From the NCBI GenBank assembly GCA_007136595.1, contig SLGQ01000164.1, forward strand, positions 1 to 8,150: a stretch of 8,150 bases of DNA, read 5' to 3'. Below the pieces are notes generated by a model. That model made no database searches, was not told where the DNA came from, and saw nothing but the letters and a program-made list of their open reading frames with translations. Made by a program: the position numbers and the translations under genes. This DNA is from Candidatus Sumerlaeota bacterium (GTDB taxonomy: Bacteria; UBP6; UBA1177). Positions 7,347 through 8,150 of this stretch are shown here, in pieces; within the stretch, counting starts at the first letter, position 1; every line of letters begins with the position of its first letter.

Positions 7347-7958
7347 ATGGGAATCAGAGAATTGATCGAAAAAAACAGAAGTTACGGCAGTTTTTATGAA
7401 GATGAACCTATAAGCGTTGAAACATTGAAGGAACTTATTGATCTTGCAAGAATTTCTCCATCTTCAATGAATCTTCAACCGCTCAAATATATTTTAAGTG
7501 CCGACAAAGAAACCAATGAATTTATTTTCGATCATATAAGATGGGCAAGTTACATAAAAAAATGGCAGGGACCGCCAAAAGGGGAAAGACCTTCCGCTTA
7601 TATTATAATTCTCATAGACAGACAAATAAGAGTTACCGGAGGCAGAGTTGATGCCGGTATCGCTTTATCAAGTATTCTTCTGGGAGCAACCGAAAAGGGC
7701 ATTGGAGGATCCATCATTTCTGCAGTTGACAGAGCTGCATTTACTAAAAAATTTGAAATACCAGAACACCTTGAGATCATGCTTGTTCTTGCAATAGGAA
7801 AACCTAAAGGTGAAATATCTCTTGTTGAAACAGATGATGAAATCATATACTACAAAGGGGAAGATGGAATCACAAAAGTTCCCAAAAGAAGATTAAATGA
7901 TATAATCTTCGACCCTGAAAAATACAAAAAGCATAAATTCCACGACCATCTTTACTGA
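7347..7958 (+). CDS. Nitroreductase-family FMN-dependent oxidoreductase
   Basis: This 203-residue protein is a single-domain nitroreductase-fold flavoprotein. N-terminal NRSYGSF (10-16) and ARISPSSMNLQP (34-45) are the FMN-phosphate and isoalloxazine contact regions seen across the family. WASYIKKWQGPPKGERPSAYIIIL (66-89), DAGIALSSILLGATEKGIGGS (102-122) and VLAIGKPKGE (147-156) continue the fold. The C-terminal DDEIIYYKGEDGITKVPKRRLNDIIF resembles a subgroup I recall as frequent in anaerobes. It should be cytoplasmic, dimeric and use NAD(P)H, but its natural electron acceptor cannot be read from sequence and nitro compounds are only a family default. CGGAGG at 7336-7341 lies 5 nt before the ATG. 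It is the last gene of the murG run, 28 nt after the YjbQ-family gene. I see no terminator immediately downstream. Confidence 0.92.
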   Translation: MGIRELIEKNRSYGSFYEDEPISVETLKELIDLARISPSSMNLQPLKYILSADKETNEFIFDHIRWASYIKKWQGPPKGERPSAYIIILIDRQIRVTGGRVDAGIALSSILLGATEKGIGGSIISAVDRAAFTKKFEIPEHLEIMLVLAIGKPKGEISLVETDDEIIYYKGEDGITKVPKRRLNDIIFDPEKYKKHKFHDHLY

Positions 7959-7990
7959 ACTTCATAATTAAAGTATAAGAAGGGGGATAA

Positions 7991-8024
7991 ACTGCAAGCA
8001 GTATGACGAAATAAAAAAACTGCT
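7991..8024 (+). repeat. Inverted repeats over the candidate promoter
   Basis: ACTGC (7991-7995) faces GCAGT (7998-8002) across AA. AGCAGT (7997-8002) also faces ACTGCT (8019-8024) across 16 nt, so GCAGT could pair with either side. The wider pair brackets the -35 and spacer of the candidate promoter. It could be an operator, two alternative RNA stems or chance. No T-run follows, so it is not a classical terminator. Confidence 0.4.
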
Positions 8025-8032
8025 GATATATT
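8003..8032 (+). promoter_or_regulatory. Candidate extended -10 promoter for the downstream lipoprotein gene
   Basis: ATGACG (8003-8008) and TATATT (8027-8032) are 18 nt apart. TG at 8024-8025 places an extended -10 (TGA-TATATT) in register. The -10 matches 5 of 6 consensus bases and the -35 matches 4 of 6. Transcription would start near 8039, about 46 nt before the ATG at 8085. The 126-nt gap after the nitroreductase gene fits a new transcription unit here. Confidence 0.4.
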
Positions 8033-8084
8033 TTAGGGCAAAAAGGTTGTTTTATATTACTGATGTTATTTTACGGGGGTGGTA

Positions 8085-8150
8085 ATGAAGAGATTTTTTG
8101 TGGTTTTTATTTTAGGTTTTCTTTTTTTATCATGCGGCTCATTTAAAGAT
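8085..8150 (+). CDS. Putative lipoprotein, N-terminal fragment (3' end outside window)
   Basis: Only 22 codons are inside the window. They read as a lipoprotein signal peptide: basic MKR, a strongly hydrophobic core rich in Phe, Val and Leu, then FLSC with the lipidated Cys at residue 17, followed by GSFKD. Phe at -3 is looser than the classical Leu lipobox but Leu-Ser-Cys is acceptable. Gly at +2 would not retain it at the inner membrane under enterobacterial rules, so outer-membrane placement is possible. A G-rich stretch (8075-8082) precedes the ATG but is only 2 nt away, so the ribosome site is not ideal. The mature domain is not visible and its function cannot be judged. Confidence 0.75.
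   Translation, partial: MKRFFVVFILGFLFLSCGSFKD

Noticed and set aside
8003..8014. ATG ACG AAA TAA mini-ORF upstream of the lipoprotein gene
   Set aside because: It has three codons, its ribosome-like stretch is about 16 nt away, and nothing supports translation.
1..8150. Defence, mobile or CRISPR system
   Set aside because: I looked for spaced direct repeats, transposase or integrase motifs, terminal inverted repeats and nuclease or toxin signatures and found none; the only tandem repeat is the coding 15-nt linker repeat.

Overview
The window is a moderately AT-rich bacterial segment in which every supported gene lies on the + strand. Signal peptides, a lipoprotein start and lipid II synthesis genes point to a peptidoglycan-making, probably diderm bacterium. 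The secreted proteins combine acidic Asp/Glu/Pro/Thr linkers, Cys-rich EGF-like modules and a tryptophan-rich extracellular domain. From memory, that style is common in Myxococcota-like and other environmental lineages, often anaerobic, but the sequence alone does not fix a phylum.

Region 1 (1-3315) is a cell-surface or secreted block. It starts with the 3' part of a large modular protein: a novel N-terminal part, EGF-like Cys modules around an acidic repeat linker, a beta-rich 'CILQWP' domain and a C-terminal jelly-roll like a carbohydrate-binding module. A complete secreted subtilisin-family (S8) serine protease with an intact catalytic triad and an unusual acidic, Cys-containing tail follows.

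Region 2 (3314-3698) is a small thioredoxin starting at TTG. Its Shine-Dalgarno sequence overlaps the protease stop codon, so the two genes are probably co-transcribed and translationally coupled.

Region 3 (about 3700-7958) is a compact run of four genes: murG, mraY, a YjbQ/UPF0047 gene and a nitroreductase gene. murG and mraY overlap by one base (TAATG), and the next gaps are 18 and 28 nt. MraY makes lipid I and MurG converts it to lipid II, so the last two cytoplasmic steps of peptidoglycan precursor synthesis are paired here. The order is the reverse of the usual one and the genes sit outside a classical dcw cluster.

The most unusual object is MurG itself. It carries about 260 extra C-terminal residues that look like a HEAT-type helical-repeat scaffold, giving 666 residues against about 355 in E. 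coli.

Region 4 (7959-8150) is a short intergenic stretch with a plausible extended -10 promoter and inverted repeats, followed by the first 22 codons of a lipoprotein gene. I saw no RNA genes, insertion sequences, CRISPR arrays or defence genes.
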